Positions 54,930 through 64,000 of a stretch of 64,000 nt of DNA are shown piece after piece. The stretch is from Euclidia mi (taxonomy: Eukaryota > Arthropoda > Insecta > Lepidoptera > Erebidae), in contig OX123190.2 in NCBI GenBank assembly GCA_944739405.2, positions 20,868,807-20,932,806 on the forward strand, written 5' to 3'. Within the stretch, counting starts at the first letter, position 1. Each line of letters starts with the position of its first letter. The notes beneath the pieces were generated by a model. The model saw only the letters and a list, made by a program, of their open reading frames with translations, was not told where the DNA came from and searched no databases. Both the position numbers and the translations under genes were made by a program.

Positions 54930-54990
54930 CAAAGGCTACTCTTTATTTAAATTTCGTGCGGGCGAAGCCGCGGGCAAAAGCTAGTAAAAG
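54930..54990 (+). repeat. Right part of the split host repeat
   Basis: CAAAGGCT (second target-duplication copy) followed by 'ACTCTTTATTTAAATTTCGT' and 'GCGGGCGAAGCCGCGGGC', then 'AAAAGCTAG'. It completes the repeat whose left part is at 49,755-49,802. Confidence 0.8.
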
Positions 54991-55911
54991 ATATCCAAAA
55001 ACTTCGGCGTAAGTCTTCAGTCTATAAATGATTCTATTTTCACTCGGGAAAGCCGAAAAAAAGATAACGGTGTTTTAATTTTTAGATGAACAATGTAGGT
55101 ACGTTTGAATTATCAAATGACATATGTTAGATTGACATCAAAACGCAGAAGTATTCTGAACAAAATTCTGAAGCATCCCAGGAGCTTATATAGTGGAAGC
55201 ATCTAACCAAGCATCTAACTGTCACAACCAAAGACAAAAGCAGAGCTGCATATTTTAAATCGATTGTATGTGAAATCGATACAACACGTTTAGTTCCATT
55301 TTTATTTGATTTAAAAGTTGTTTTGCTTCAAAAATATTAGCTTATTAATAAAATATTGATTAAAAATTAAATATTTTTTTAAACGAAACCAACTCTATAA
55401 AGATCGATCGTATCGATTACTTATTAAATAATCGATACGGATCAATAAGCACTCACGTCTATTCCTATGACAACAATCAAATTTAATAATAAAGTAGGTA
55501 CCTAGTTCGTTATCAATTGGAATGCTTTTTATCATCATGAAATACTCCAGCTTTAAAAAAATCAATTTGTTTTGTTCATATGAAGTTTAAGCCACGACAA
55601 ACCCAGACCAAATTCTGCCATTGTTCTTTGTTCCTTTTATAAGCTATCTTTCATTTTTTTATTAGTTTATTACAGATTTTGGGATGCCGTGTGTAAGAGA
55701 CATTGAGAGTCTAATTATCTGGGTATTTTACTAAATCAGATAACAGTTAATGCCTTATACAAGTACAGCATAGAAGACCGTTGGTAATCCATGGTTTAAA
55801 ATAATATTCTATATGTATATTTTCAATTCAATTCATTGTAAAGTCAATATTAAGTATATAATGAATCCCAAGAAGGACAAAGACACCAGAAGACATATAA
55901 TATTGTACGCA
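54991..55911. other. No gene recognised
   Basis: AT-rich non-coding sequence with several ATCGAT-containing words (around 55,260 and 55,400-55,440). No motif beyond that. Confidence 0.35.
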
Positions 55912-56390
55912 AATAGTAACACCAATAGTTGAACGTTGTTCGGGTACTTTGAGATAACTTCTCCATTCAAGACAAAGACAAATATCACCTCAGTTTCCGT
56001 GACCACAACTTCTGAAAAGATATCGAAACGTCTGATAATAATAAATAATGCCTGCTTCCGTGTTCCAGCGGATAGCGTTGCGACTGCTCGGTGGAGGTTC
56101 CGGGTTCGATTCCCGGGTCGGGCAAAAGTGGTACTGCGTTTTTCCGAATTCTCAGTAGCAGCACGGAATCTGGTGATGTGCCCGGTAACGGCAATAGCCC
56201 GCCCCCTATGACGTGGGACCTAAACATTCATGGCGAAATGTGGGTGTAATATTTACACCTCTGCCTACCCTTACGGGATACAGGCGTGAGTCTATAAATA
56301 AATAAAAAAAAATGTAGTTTCTAGATCTCAGTCAAACAAATATATCGCGATAAAATCCGTAAACTGTGGTTTAATTCATCTTAAAGTTAT
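55912..56390 (+). repeat. Penelope-like terminal repeat, split by a SINE
   Basis: 'AATAGTAACACCAATAGTTG', 'TTCGGGTACTTTGAGATAAC' and a stem ending 'TATCGAAACGTCTG' match 51,380-51,503. After the SINE, 'AATGTAGTTTCTAGATCT' and 'TCCGTAAACTGTGGTTTAAT' match the following part of the same repeat. This is an independent copy outside the fold-back element. Confidence 0.75.
56055..56310 (+). mobile_element. tRNA-derived SINE (ATTACGTGGGACC family), copy 2
   Basis: Head 'CCAGCGGATAGCGTTGCGAC' with B box GGTTCGATTCC, body 'GTGCCCGGTAACGGCAATAG', 'TATGACGTGGGACC', and an A-rich tail ending near 56,310. It is inserted between the two halves of the Penelope-like terminal repeat. Confidence 0.85.
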
Positions 56391-56711
56391 GTAAGGCATC
56401 AGGAAGGGTGAGCAGTAGGCGCAGGCATTGGTATTCTGCCCAGTTCATAGAAATCACAGTAATAATGTATGGCTTATAGCGAAAATGTATTTTACTTCAA
56501 TTAACTTTACTAAGATGTATTATGTGTAGTCACGTAGCTCGGAGTATTTTACCGGAACTTGTATAACGTTGTTACTCATTAAAAAACATAGGGTTTTTTA
56601 ATGTTATGTTATTTACGATCTTACAAAAATAATCTTAAGACAAAAAGAATGTTTTATTTTTCGTTAGAAAATCTTGGGACACTTTCTTTTGTTTTATTAA
56701 ATCACGACTGT
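56391..56711. other. No gene recognised
   Basis: Non-coding spacer between two SINEs. Confidence 0.35.
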
Positions 56712-56940
56712 ATCGCCGAAGGGGTAGGCAGGGGCATAATATTACACTCACATTTCACCACAAATTTTTAGGTCCGACATAGACGTAAAAGGGGGCGAGC
56801 CTATTGCCGTTACCGGGCTCATCAAAAGACTCAGTGCTGCTACTGAGAATTCGTAAAAACCCAGTAAAACTTTTGCCCGAACCGGAAATTGAACCTGGGA
56901 CCTCCGATCAGCAGTCGCATACGCTATCCACTGAATTGCG
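56712..56940 (-). mobile_element. tRNA-derived SINE (ATTACGTGGGACC family), copy 3
   Basis: Minus strand: head 'CAGTGGATAGCGTATGCGAC', B-box region 'GGTTCAATTTCCGG' (diverged), body 'GTAACGGCAATAGGCTCGCC', end 'CTGCCTACCCCTTCGGCG'. A diverged but full-length copy. Confidence 0.75.
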
Positions 56941-57586
56941 TTAGCAAAAAATATGTTACCATTTCTCAGTAGTAATATGCGTGATAATTAATACAGTATT
57001 AAAACTTGAAATAAACACAAACCGGTCAAAATCCTAAATCGTATGAAGGCCAGTGCGGATGAATAGTGTAATCCCAAGGTAACCCGGTAACCTAAGTCAA
57101 AAGTTTTAGAGAACATTAATAGTTAAATATTAATAAATTTATGTAGAAAATAAATGGTTTTAATATTTCAAATACATTGTGCGTTGATGTCTTTATAATC
57201 AGATGGATGATAAGAAAAAGTGTAGTATAGGTATAAGGCAATTTAATATACACTCCTTTGCAAAAAATGGGCACCTTACATTCATTGGCTTTTCTATTGA
57301 TAATATTAATATTCTTAGTATGTCATTAGCATAAATGACTAGAAATATCTTATTATCAATGCGAATATATATTTACAACCCTGCAACACTTTAAATCCTG
57401 GTATAGGTATTTTAGTAAATTTAAACAGAGAGCCGTGTTAAAATGGACATTTTATGGATATAAGAATTAAGGCTAAGCGGACCTTGAGCTCCAAGTTGAA
57501 AGTCTCCAAGATTTTCAACTTCGCGCTCAAGATCCGCTTTCAATTCCAACCAGATATGACAGAATATTAGAATTTCCACAAATGTA
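56941..57586. other. Non-coding, with a palindromic LINE-tail-like piece near 57,470-57,545
   Basis: 'AAGCGGACCTTGAGC' and 'GCTCAAGATCCGCTTT' face each other about 50 bases apart. The first phrase recurs at 63,859 ahead of a (GATGAT) tail. No gene. Confidence 0.35.
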
Positions 57587-58036
57587 CCAGGGTGAATCCA
57601 AAAGTTCTTAGAAGTGCACCTGAATTTTATATTTATGTAGTTAGTTTAGTATTTATTTTAAAGAGTGTCTTCACGATAACGCTCCTGCTCATCGGTCGGA
57701 AGTCGCGCTGAAAGCAATTCGTAATTCAGGCTTTACAATTCTTGAGCACCCCCATATTCACCGGACTTAGCCCCTAGTGATTTCCATCTATTTCATAAAT
57801 TAAAAGAACGCATCCGTGGCACTAAATTTGAGGACGACGACGCAGTTATGGCTGCCGTCGACGAGTTTTTTAAGATTTGGTGAAATGGAGGAAATTATTT
57901 TTTTGCAGAAGGAATTAGGAAGTTAGAAAAGCGGTATTTTAAATGTATTGAATTAGAAGGAGATTATGTAGAAAAATAAAATAATTTTGTTTATATTTTC
58001 AAATATTTTTTACTTTGACTTTTTGATTCACCCTCG
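57587..58036 (+). mobile_element. Internally deleted mariner element
   Basis: Termini CCAGGGTGAATCCAAAAGTT and, inward from the right, CGAGGGTGAATCAAAAAGTC, each flanked by TA (57,585-57,586; 58,037-58,038). The inner part keeps the end of a mariner transposase: 'HDNAPAHRSEVALKAIRNSG' (second Asp), then after a 1-base deletion 'PYSPDLAPSDFHLF' (third Asp, in the D34D position). A TGA stop follows 'DEFFKIW'. The first half of the gene is deleted, leaving 450 bp. Confidence 0.92.
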
Positions 58037-58195
58037 TATATACGCTAAAATGTAACACAATCTTATGTATTCTTCATTCGCAAGGAAATATGCAAAACAA
58101 TTTATAATTCCACCTAAAAATTGGATGCTTTCAATGTTTAAATTGCAGCAATGTAATTTTGGACAACATATAGATTTATTATATTTTAAATTGTA

Positions 58196-58425
58196 AGTCC
58201 ACTGAAATGTCACCACACCATATCTTCCTAAGGGTGTCGTAAGAGCCGACAGAGGGAGCATATTATGCAGATAACAGCACCGTAAGAGAAGGAAAACTTG
58301 GTACAAACCCTATACCAACCCGTTTGGCCAGCGTGGTATAGTAGGCCAATTCCTCCTTTCAAAGGAGAGGCCTAGTTCAGCAGTGGGCTGTTAAAGGCTG
58401 ATGATGATAATGATGACATTTTAAA
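58196..58425 (+). mobile_element. SINE with RTE-like (TGATGA) tail
   Basis: 'CTAAGGGTGTCGTAAGAGCC', 'CCCGTTTGGCCAGCGTGGTA', 'AAAGGAGAGGCCTAGTTCAG' and 'CAGTGGGCTGTTAAAGGCTG' followed by ATGATGATAATGATG. It is the best-preserved copy of the family whose 5' part is fused into the chimeric SINE at 5,901. It marks the left edge of the large inverted duplication. Confidence 0.75.
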
Positions 58426-59955
58426 TCCGCCTCATGCTGAATACAGTTTCTCATAACTGAAAACACACCTTATTTTTACATTCTGAATTCTAGTCACAGT
58501 GATAATTTATGAGCATCGCAGAATTTAATCAAAGGAAATGTATTTAAACCAGCGCGTTTATTACTTTCTGATCGTAAAACATAACCCTTTATATTATCTA
58601 GTTATCCGCAAGCGACATTTTATGACACAGAAAGTATAATGCCTTGATTTTATTTCAAATACATACATACACATAATCAAGCTGCATAGAAGTGCTCCAA
58701 TCCTCAGTGAGATTGAATATGAATCGCACTTAATTACGTCAGCTTTTGAGTAAAAGCTTGTTTAGTGTGATTGCTGGGTAGCATTTGGGCAACTTGTATA
58801 TTATTTCATTGATTAATTCTATAGAACGCAGCGCATGAAGTCATAATATAAGCACCTATTAATAAATCGCGGCTACGATGCATGATAGCCAAAGACAGCG
58901 TGGCACACGTAGGTCAGGCTACGACGACGCCTATGCTACGCTCACTCGGCTTATGTGGATATTCATAACACCTAATCATTTTAGTAATCATAATTATTAT
59001 TTATATTGTAGAGAGTTAAAGTATTGATAATAATAGTTTACAAACAGTTAGACTGCCTCACACGCTGATACTTTAATCCTCTATTAAAATATTTCCTAGT
59101 ACTATGTCACTGAAAGTTCTTGTAGCATTCATCCGCCAGAAGTCCGCCGAAGGAGTTCTTGTCTTTAACAATCAACTTTGCCAATCTAAACGGGTTAGTT
59201 AAGCGAAAGTGAGTCTCATATCACTGGCATGTATGGACTTACCATCAGATTATTCTTAGATGGTTCGCCACCCTTATAAATAATAACCTTTCTTTAAATG
59301 TCATTATCCTCCTAGCCTTATCCCAATTAGAACCCGGGGTCCACTTTCTAGCCTAACCAGATTTGACTGAACATTCACCTCTCCGCAGAGCGATTGCCTG
59401 TATGACCTCCGCAACCCAAAGGGATAGCTATATTCCATGGTAGAGACTAGTGGTAGTTTATTCATAGGCGCTGACTGCCAATAACGACTGTCAACGATCT
59501 TCATGACACCCGGAACCAACGACTTAAAGTGCCCTACGGGGCACGAGGCAATCGATAATTTACAATTCAATACGCACATAACTCCGAAAAGTCATTACTC
59601 TAACCTGAACTCTCGGCATGGCAGTCCGTTGGTATCTCCACTCGCCACGGCTATCGCTAAGTGCGATGTCGTTTCTATAAGTATTAAGAGTGAATGTTTT
59701 CGTGTCAGGTACAACGATGCGAAGTGCCAGTGGAGTGCTAGCCGTGGCCGTAGCCGTACTGCTTGTCTGCTGCATTCCTGATCCTCACCAGGTAACTCAC
59801 TAGCGATCACTGCTGTCCCACTTTTGCAGGTGCTGAAATGATACAGAATTCACACCCCTTATTTATTATCAAAATAGGATGTACATGGGTGGCAACAGTT
59901 AAAATTTACTAACAATATTTTCATCCTGAGTTCCAGAGGTGCAAGCCGTGTTCTC
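58426..59955 (+). repeat. Large inverted duplication, left arm
   Basis: It pairs, reverse-complemented, with 61,424-63,106. Shared landmarks include 'ACATTTTAAATCCGCC' (outer end), 'GCTGGGTAGCATTTGGGC' (left, near 58,772), 'AGGGTGGCGAACCATC' (right-arm form near 62,083), 'CGATTGCCTCG' (right-arm form) and 'CCAGAGGTGCAAG' (inner end). Divergence and indels are clearly greater than in the fold-back element at 50 kb, so it is older. It contains a SINE-like body (59,310-59,660) and the promoter-exon unit below. Confidence 0.85.
59676..59791 (+). other. Candidate TATA/Inr promoter and signal-peptide exon, left copy
   Basis: TATAA at 59,676 is 31 bases before the A of TCAG (59,707). An ATG follows 10 bases later (59,717) and opens 25 codons: 'MRSASGVLAVAVAVLLVCC' then IPDPHQ, ending at a donor, CAG/GTAACT (59,792). 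A short basic start, long hydrophobic core and Cys-rich end look like a secretory signal. No second exon was found in the remaining sequence. The same unit is kept in the right arm, but in the absence of a gene I rate this only as a candidate. Confidence 0.35.
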
Positions 59956-60884
59956 ACTTTAAGCTTTATTATCACTTCATAAATATGTCTTAGAGAGTAA
60001 CCAATAAATCAATTATAATCTTTCAGAAACTGGTTTTCTAACTGACAATTGTATCACAACATTATATACATAGGTATATGAAACGTCATTCTGTATATTT
60101 TTTTCGAAATCTTTATATTATATTCATTTCATTGATTTTACTTTCTATTATATTTATTCTAATGAAATAAAAATATGTGTCAACAGTGGTCATTATCTTT
60201 ATCTTCAAACATAATCTTTACAAATATCATTGTGGAATGAATACGGCAGATATCTGCAGTTTTAATTATTACGACTTACCGGTGGAAATATATTTTTGAA
60301 AATTTTCGGTCGATAATGCCGAATAGGACATTCGGCATTTACATCCGACGGCACTACACACTATTGTAATTTTTTATGTCTAAAAGGAAGTACAGCATTT
60401 TAAAATCTGTATTTTATATTATCGGAAACACTTCATAGTTATTTCAGAAACTAGGAATGCTAAAAATCGGAAATGGATAGTCAATTAGATGCTTCAGCTA
60501 AAGGCACTCAGGGCAGTCATCCGTTAAATTTACATAATTTTGCTAAAAGTAAATGATGAAATATCCATTTGCTAAAATTGTTTGAGATTCCTCAAGCTCT
60601 ATTTCGTTTTGTTGAAGCGTTGCTAATATTCTTCTATTACAGCACAGTCGGAATATTAATCGACAGTAAAAATTGTGATTGCACGTCTGCCAACGAAAAT
60701 AAATCATAATTTAAGCTTCCAATTATACACTAAACATTCGGTAACCCAAGATAATTTATAAATGTAAATTAAGAGCTTATTGTTTCATAATTATAACTGG
60801 TGGGTGTACTGTCTCCTTTGATTGAATGCTTGAAAAGTCATCTGCGAATAAAGAAAATCTATTTATAGTTCAAATTCAAATTAT
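59956..60884. other. Spacer of the inverted duplication, no gene recognised
   Basis: AT-rich non-coding sequence between the arms. I looked for coding exons downstream of the left donor and found none with a clear frame. Confidence 0.35.
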
Positions 60885-61255
60885 TCTGACTGCACCGTTG
60901 GCGTAATGGTTTGCGGCCGCCTCGCCGCTTGAAACTGTACCGAGTGTTATGGGTTCGATTCCCGCACGAGACAACACTTTGTGAGATTCATAAATAATTG
61001 TTTCTAGTCTGGCTGTCATTGTGTCCGTTGGAAGTATGTTTTAAAGTGTCCCGCGACACAGGATTTATTTCTTGTGCGGGAAGTGCCTTTTTTTTTTTTT
61101 TTTTTTTTTATTCTTTATTAAAGGGCTTTATCGCTGAGCGATAACGTCGCCCTGTAAAATCAACCTTAAAACTATAACAAATCACTCAATTATCTCCTTA
61201 AAGCTACTGAACCTAGGGAAGTGCCTTTTAAAAAAGCAATGTAATAAGTATCTAG
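60885..61255 (+). mobile_element. tRNA-derived SINE (CCCGCACGAGACA family), interrupted
   Basis: Head 'CACCGTTGGCGTAATGGTTT' (A-box-like) and 'GGGTTCGATTCCCGCACGAG' (B box), body 'GTCTGGCTGTCATTGTGTCC', 'TTATTTCTTGTGCGGG'. At 61,092 another element is inserted, and the SINE resumes at 61,230 after the repeated 'GGGAAGTGCCTTTT'. Confidence 0.8.
61092..61215 (-). mobile_element. 5'-truncated LINE tail inserted in the SINE
   Basis: A poly(T) run of about 20 on the plus strand, then 'CTTTATTAAAGGGCTTTATC' and 'GCTGAGCGATAACG'. This is the complement of a poly(A)-tailed retroelement end. A 14-bp target duplication, GGGAAGTGCCTTTT, is at 61,078-61,091 and 61,216-61,229. Confidence 0.82.
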
Positions 61256-61594
61256 TCCAAAGATAATTGCTTCCTTGTCCTTGTATTATTTATTCGTAAA
61301 ATATTTAAAAGTATCAACATTTACATTCATACCACGATTATAATCACGATGATACCTACATAATGACTGATAACTCGGACTATTTAGGCAAGCTAATGAT
61401 GATATATCGGGCTCAGCGGCACGCCACTTGCACCTCTGGAACTCAGGATGAAAATATTGTTAGTAAATTTTAACTGTTGCCACCCATGTACATCCCATTT
61501 TGATAATACATAAAGGAAGTGAATTCTGTATCATTTCAGCACCTGCAAAAGTGGGACAGTAGTGATGTTGATCGCTAGAGAGCTACCTGGATAC

Positions 61595-61710
61595 CTGGTG
61601 AGGATCAGCAATGCAGCAGACAAGCAGTACGACTACGATCACGGTTAGCACTCCGCTGGCACTTCGCATCATTGCACCTGACACGAAAACATTTACGCTT
61701 AATACATATA
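61595..61710 (-). other. Candidate TATA/Inr promoter and signal-peptide exon, right copy
   Basis: Minus strand: TATAT at 61,710, initiator TCAG with A at 61,679 (31 bases on, same as the left copy), ATG at 61,672, then 26 codons 'MMRSASGVLTVIVVVLLVCC' plus IADPHQ, to a donor CAG/GTATCC (61,594). The five base differences from the left copy within the core of the signal (A to T, A to I, A to V, P to A) all change amino acids, yet hydrophobicity is kept. It points toward the left copy (convergent). Confidence 0.35.
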
Positions 61711-62383
61711 GAAACGACATCGCACGCAGCGATAGCCATGGCGAGTCGAGATACCAACAGACTGCCATGCCGAGAGTTTAGGTTAGAATAATGACTTTTC
61801 GGAGTTATGTGCGTATTGAATTGTAAATTATCGATTGCCTCGCAGGGCACTTTAAGTCGTTGGTTCAGGGTGTCATGAAGATCCTTGACAGTTGTTATAG
61901 GCAGTCAGCGCCTATGAATGAACTGCTACTAGTCTATTGCATGGAATATAGTCAGACAGGCGATCGCTCTGCGGAAAAGCTAATGTTTAGACAAATTGGG
62001 TTAGATTAGAAAGCGGATCCCAGGTTCTAACTGGGGTGACGCTAGGAGGATAAGGACGATTGCAAAGGTTATTATTTATAAGGGTGGCGAACCATCTAAG
62101 AATAATCTGATGGTTAGTCCATATATGCCAGTGATATGAGACTCACTTTCGCTTTACTAACCCGTGTAGATTGGCAAAGTTGACTGTGAAGGACAAGAAC
62201 TCCTTCGGCGGACTTCTGGCGGATCAATGCTACAAGAACTCTCAGTGCTATGGCACTGAGAGTTCTACTACGACACTTACTAATAGAGGATTAAGGTATC
62301 AGCGTGTTAGTCGTAGCCTGAGCTACGTGTGCTACGCTGTCTTTGGCTATCATGCATCGTAGCTGCGATTTATTAATAACTAG

Positions 62384-62585
62384 AGAATGCCAGCGGCTAC
62401 GCCCGCACATTTTTTTAATTTACCCCTTTTGCCCGATCCCGTGGGAATTTCGGAAAATCCCTTCTTAATGCACCTCTACGGTTCTTTAGGAACATACAAC
62501 ATGCCAAGTTTCAGCTTCGTTCACCGAATAGTTTTTAGACTGTGGCTTGTCTGTCAGTCAGTCAATAAAGCAAGGATTTTTATAT
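62384..62585 (+). repeat. Dispersed repeat inserted in the right arm
   Basis: 'GAATGCCAGCGGCTACGCCC', 'CCGATCCCGTGGGAATTTCG', 'GCACCTCTACGGTTCTTTAG', 'CATGCCAAGTTTCAGCTTCG' and 'GTCTGTCAGTCAGTCAATAA' are the body of a common moth repeat. It has no counterpart in the left arm, so it arrived after the duplication. Confidence 0.7.
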
Positions 62586-63135
62586 ACCGATTATCTTATG
62601 ACTGCATGCGCTGCGTTCCATAGAATGAATCAATGAAATACTATACAAGTTGCCCAAATGCTACCCAGCAATCACACTAAACAATCTTTTACTCAAAAGC
62701 TGACGTAATTAAATGCGATTCAAATTCAATCGCATTGAGAATTGGAGCCTTTCTATGTAGCTTGATATTGTGTACACATGTATTTGAAATCAGATCAAGG
62801 CAATATATTTACTGTATCATAAAATGTCGCTAGCGGATAACTAGATAATATAAAGGGTGTGACCGTATAAGATGCAATAATATACAAACGCAATGAGTTA
62901 TACTTTACGATCAGAAAGTAATATACTCGCTGGTTTGAATTCATTTCCTTTGATTAAATTCTGCGATACTCATAAATTACTTTCTTTAATATTATTGACA
63001 GACGGTGGTCACTGTGACTAGAATTAAGAATGTTAAAGGAAGGTGTGTTTTTTGCCAGTTTATGGGAAACTGTTTATCAATTCAGCAAGGGGCGGATTTA
63101 AAATGTAATAATAATATATTCTACCACATTCACAC

Positions 63136-63356
63136 AACACCATCTAGTCCCAAACTAAGCAGAGCTTGTACTATGGGTACTAAAAAATGGATAAACATAC
63201 ATATTTTTTTTTTGTAAATACATACATACATAGAAACACCCAGACCAAGACAAACATCCATGTTCATGCACACAAATGTTTCACTTGAGCGGGAATCGAA
63301 CCCGCGACCTTCGACGTAGCAGTCGCTTACACTCCCGCTATGCCAACCGGCCGTCG
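63136..63356 (-). mobile_element. tRNA-headed SINE, family of 40,460, copy 3
   Basis: Same tail ('ACCATCTAGTCCCAAACTAA' on the plus strand) and head ('GGGAATCGAACCCGCGACC', 'GCCAACCGGCCGTCG') as copies at 40,460 and 47,005. Confidence 0.82.
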
Positions 63357-63546
63357 ATATGTTATTATTCTATATGTTGACCAAAATGCCATTGTTGCAA
63401 TTTAAACATTTAAAGTACTTATTAAATTTTTAGATGTCATTATGTATATTATCTATGACATTATGAATTGTTTTGCATAATGCAAATGAATAATTCATAA
63501 GGTTATGTTACATTTTAGCGTTTACATATATTTACATACTGGTTTG

Positions 63547-63856
63547 AATAGGCTAGTTGACGAAAAAAAAATTATAAGTCCGTCCTTTAGATTATTCAAA
63601 AATAAGCGATACGTATTTTTTTATTTGTAAATTAACCCAAAAATGACCAAGATATAGCTCTTTAAAGTTACGTATAACGTCACGTAGTGCTGCATTTTTT
63701 CGCACTAGGTGACGTCACACGTAACTTTAATGGGCTATATCTTTGTTATTCTTTATTTAATCGAAAAAAGAAAAAATACGTGTCCAATATTTTTTTATAA
63801 TCTAAAATACGGACTAATTAAAATATAATAATTTTGACCCTGGAAACTACCCTATT
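63547..63856. mobile_element. Fold-back MITE with TGACGTCA hairpin
   Basis: Outer ends AATAGGCTAGTTGAC and, inward from the right, AATAGGGTAGTTTCC. The halves pair along most of their length ('AAGTCCGTCCTTTAGATTAT' against 'TAGTCCGTATTTTAGATTAT') up to a central hairpin with 29-bp arms, 26 of 29 matching (63,662-63,690; 63,702-63,730). It is the complete relative of the half element at 2,502-2,687. No ORF. Confidence 0.82.
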
Positions 63857-63858
63857 GA

Positions 63859-63935
63859 AAGCGGACCTTGAGCTCCAAGATGCAAGTCTTGGACGCAGCC
63901 GGGATAACGGTAAGACGATGATGATGATGCATAAT
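63859..63935 (+). repeat. LINE-tail-like sequence with (GATGAT) end
   Basis: 'AAGCGGACCTTGAGCTCCAA' then 'GATGCAAGTCTTGGACGCAG' and 'ACGATGATGATGATG' look like the end of an RTE-type element. The first part also occurs near 57,470. Confidence 0.5.
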
Positions 63936-64000
63936 TATATACTCGTATATTAAATAACCATGATCGAAGATGTATGTATGTCGCAGGTATTTAGTCGAAA

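Larger units (their letters stand above)
61424..63106 (-). repeat. Large inverted duplication, right arm
   Basis: Reverse complement of 58,426-59,955, with substitutions, small indels and at least two insertions: a perfect 14-bp-arm palindrome at about 62,234-62,266 (AGAACTCTCAGTGC and its complement) and a repeat at 62,384-62,585. Its outer end stops where the SINE at 63,136 lies nearby. Confidence 0.85.

Noticed and set aside
59503..59810. Long overlapping frames on both strands near the left candidate exon
   Set aside because: They cross the SINE-like body and promoter with no motif. Only the short signal-peptide frame has supporting context.
1..64000. A CRISPR array, operon or bacterial-type system
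   Set aside because: No regularly spaced short repeats with unique spacers, no ribosome-binding-site-led gene runs. The sequence is clearly from an animal genome.

Overview
The window looks like repeat-rich, AT-rich, non-coding DNA from a moth or butterfly (Lepidoptera). The evidence is tRNA-headed SINEs of several families, RTE-type tails ending in (TGATGA)n, the dispersed repeat ending GGGCGAAGCCGCGGGCAAAAG, Jockey and CR1/Daphne-type LINEs, mariner, Penelope-like, Ty3/gypsy and hAT relics. I see no complete host protein-coding gene. Almost everything that reads as protein is a transposable element or a decayed copy of one. No rRNA gene, CRISPR array or free-standing tRNA gene was seen; the tRNA-like boxes belong to SINEs.

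Layout. 0-5 kb: dispersed-repeat fragments and a tandem duplication of about 0.9 kb units separated by a strong hairpin. 5-7 kb: a LINE 3' fragment interrupted by a chimeric SINE. 9-15.4 kb: two minus-strand LINEs with long reverse transcriptase (RT) remnants. 15.7-20 kb: a GC-rich minus-strand Jockey-type element with intact ORF1 (three zinc knuckles) and an ORF2 that keeps its endonuclease but is cut off at the start of RT. 20-24.3 kb: LINE, SINE and Penelope-like fragments and two LTR-promoter-like segments. 25.6-26.5 kb: a decayed YqaJ-type nuclease gene. 27.5-33 kb: a dispersed repeat hosting a LINE RNase H fragment, then a hAT/ZBED-type transposase remnant with a possible 5' UTR intron. 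33-37.7 kb: a broken Ty3/gypsy element in gag-PR-RT-RH-IN order, next to a LINE ORF1 with a PHD-like finger and coiled coil. 38.9-49 kb: a MITE with TTA target duplication, SINEs, a gypsy RNase H scrap, a candidate promoter plus non-coding exon, a THAP-like scrap, two hairpin elements and a 111-bp minisatellite.

The most unusual part is 49.8-54.9 kb: a fold-back element of about 5.1 kb with long near-identical inverted arms, many copies of an AGCACGGCC motif, an 8-bp target duplication, and an interrupted host repeat that gives an independent reading of the empty site. A LINE is nested inside it. 57.6-58.0 kb is an internally deleted mariner. 58.4-63.1 kb is an older inverted duplication whose arms each carry a TATA box, an initiator and a short signal-peptide-like exon with a splice donor. 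A fold-back MITE at 63.55-63.86 kb is related to the hairpin at 2.5 kb.

The genes do not form a pathway. The history visible here is repeated insertion, nesting, inversion and decay. Family names come from motifs recognised by eye and no database search was run.
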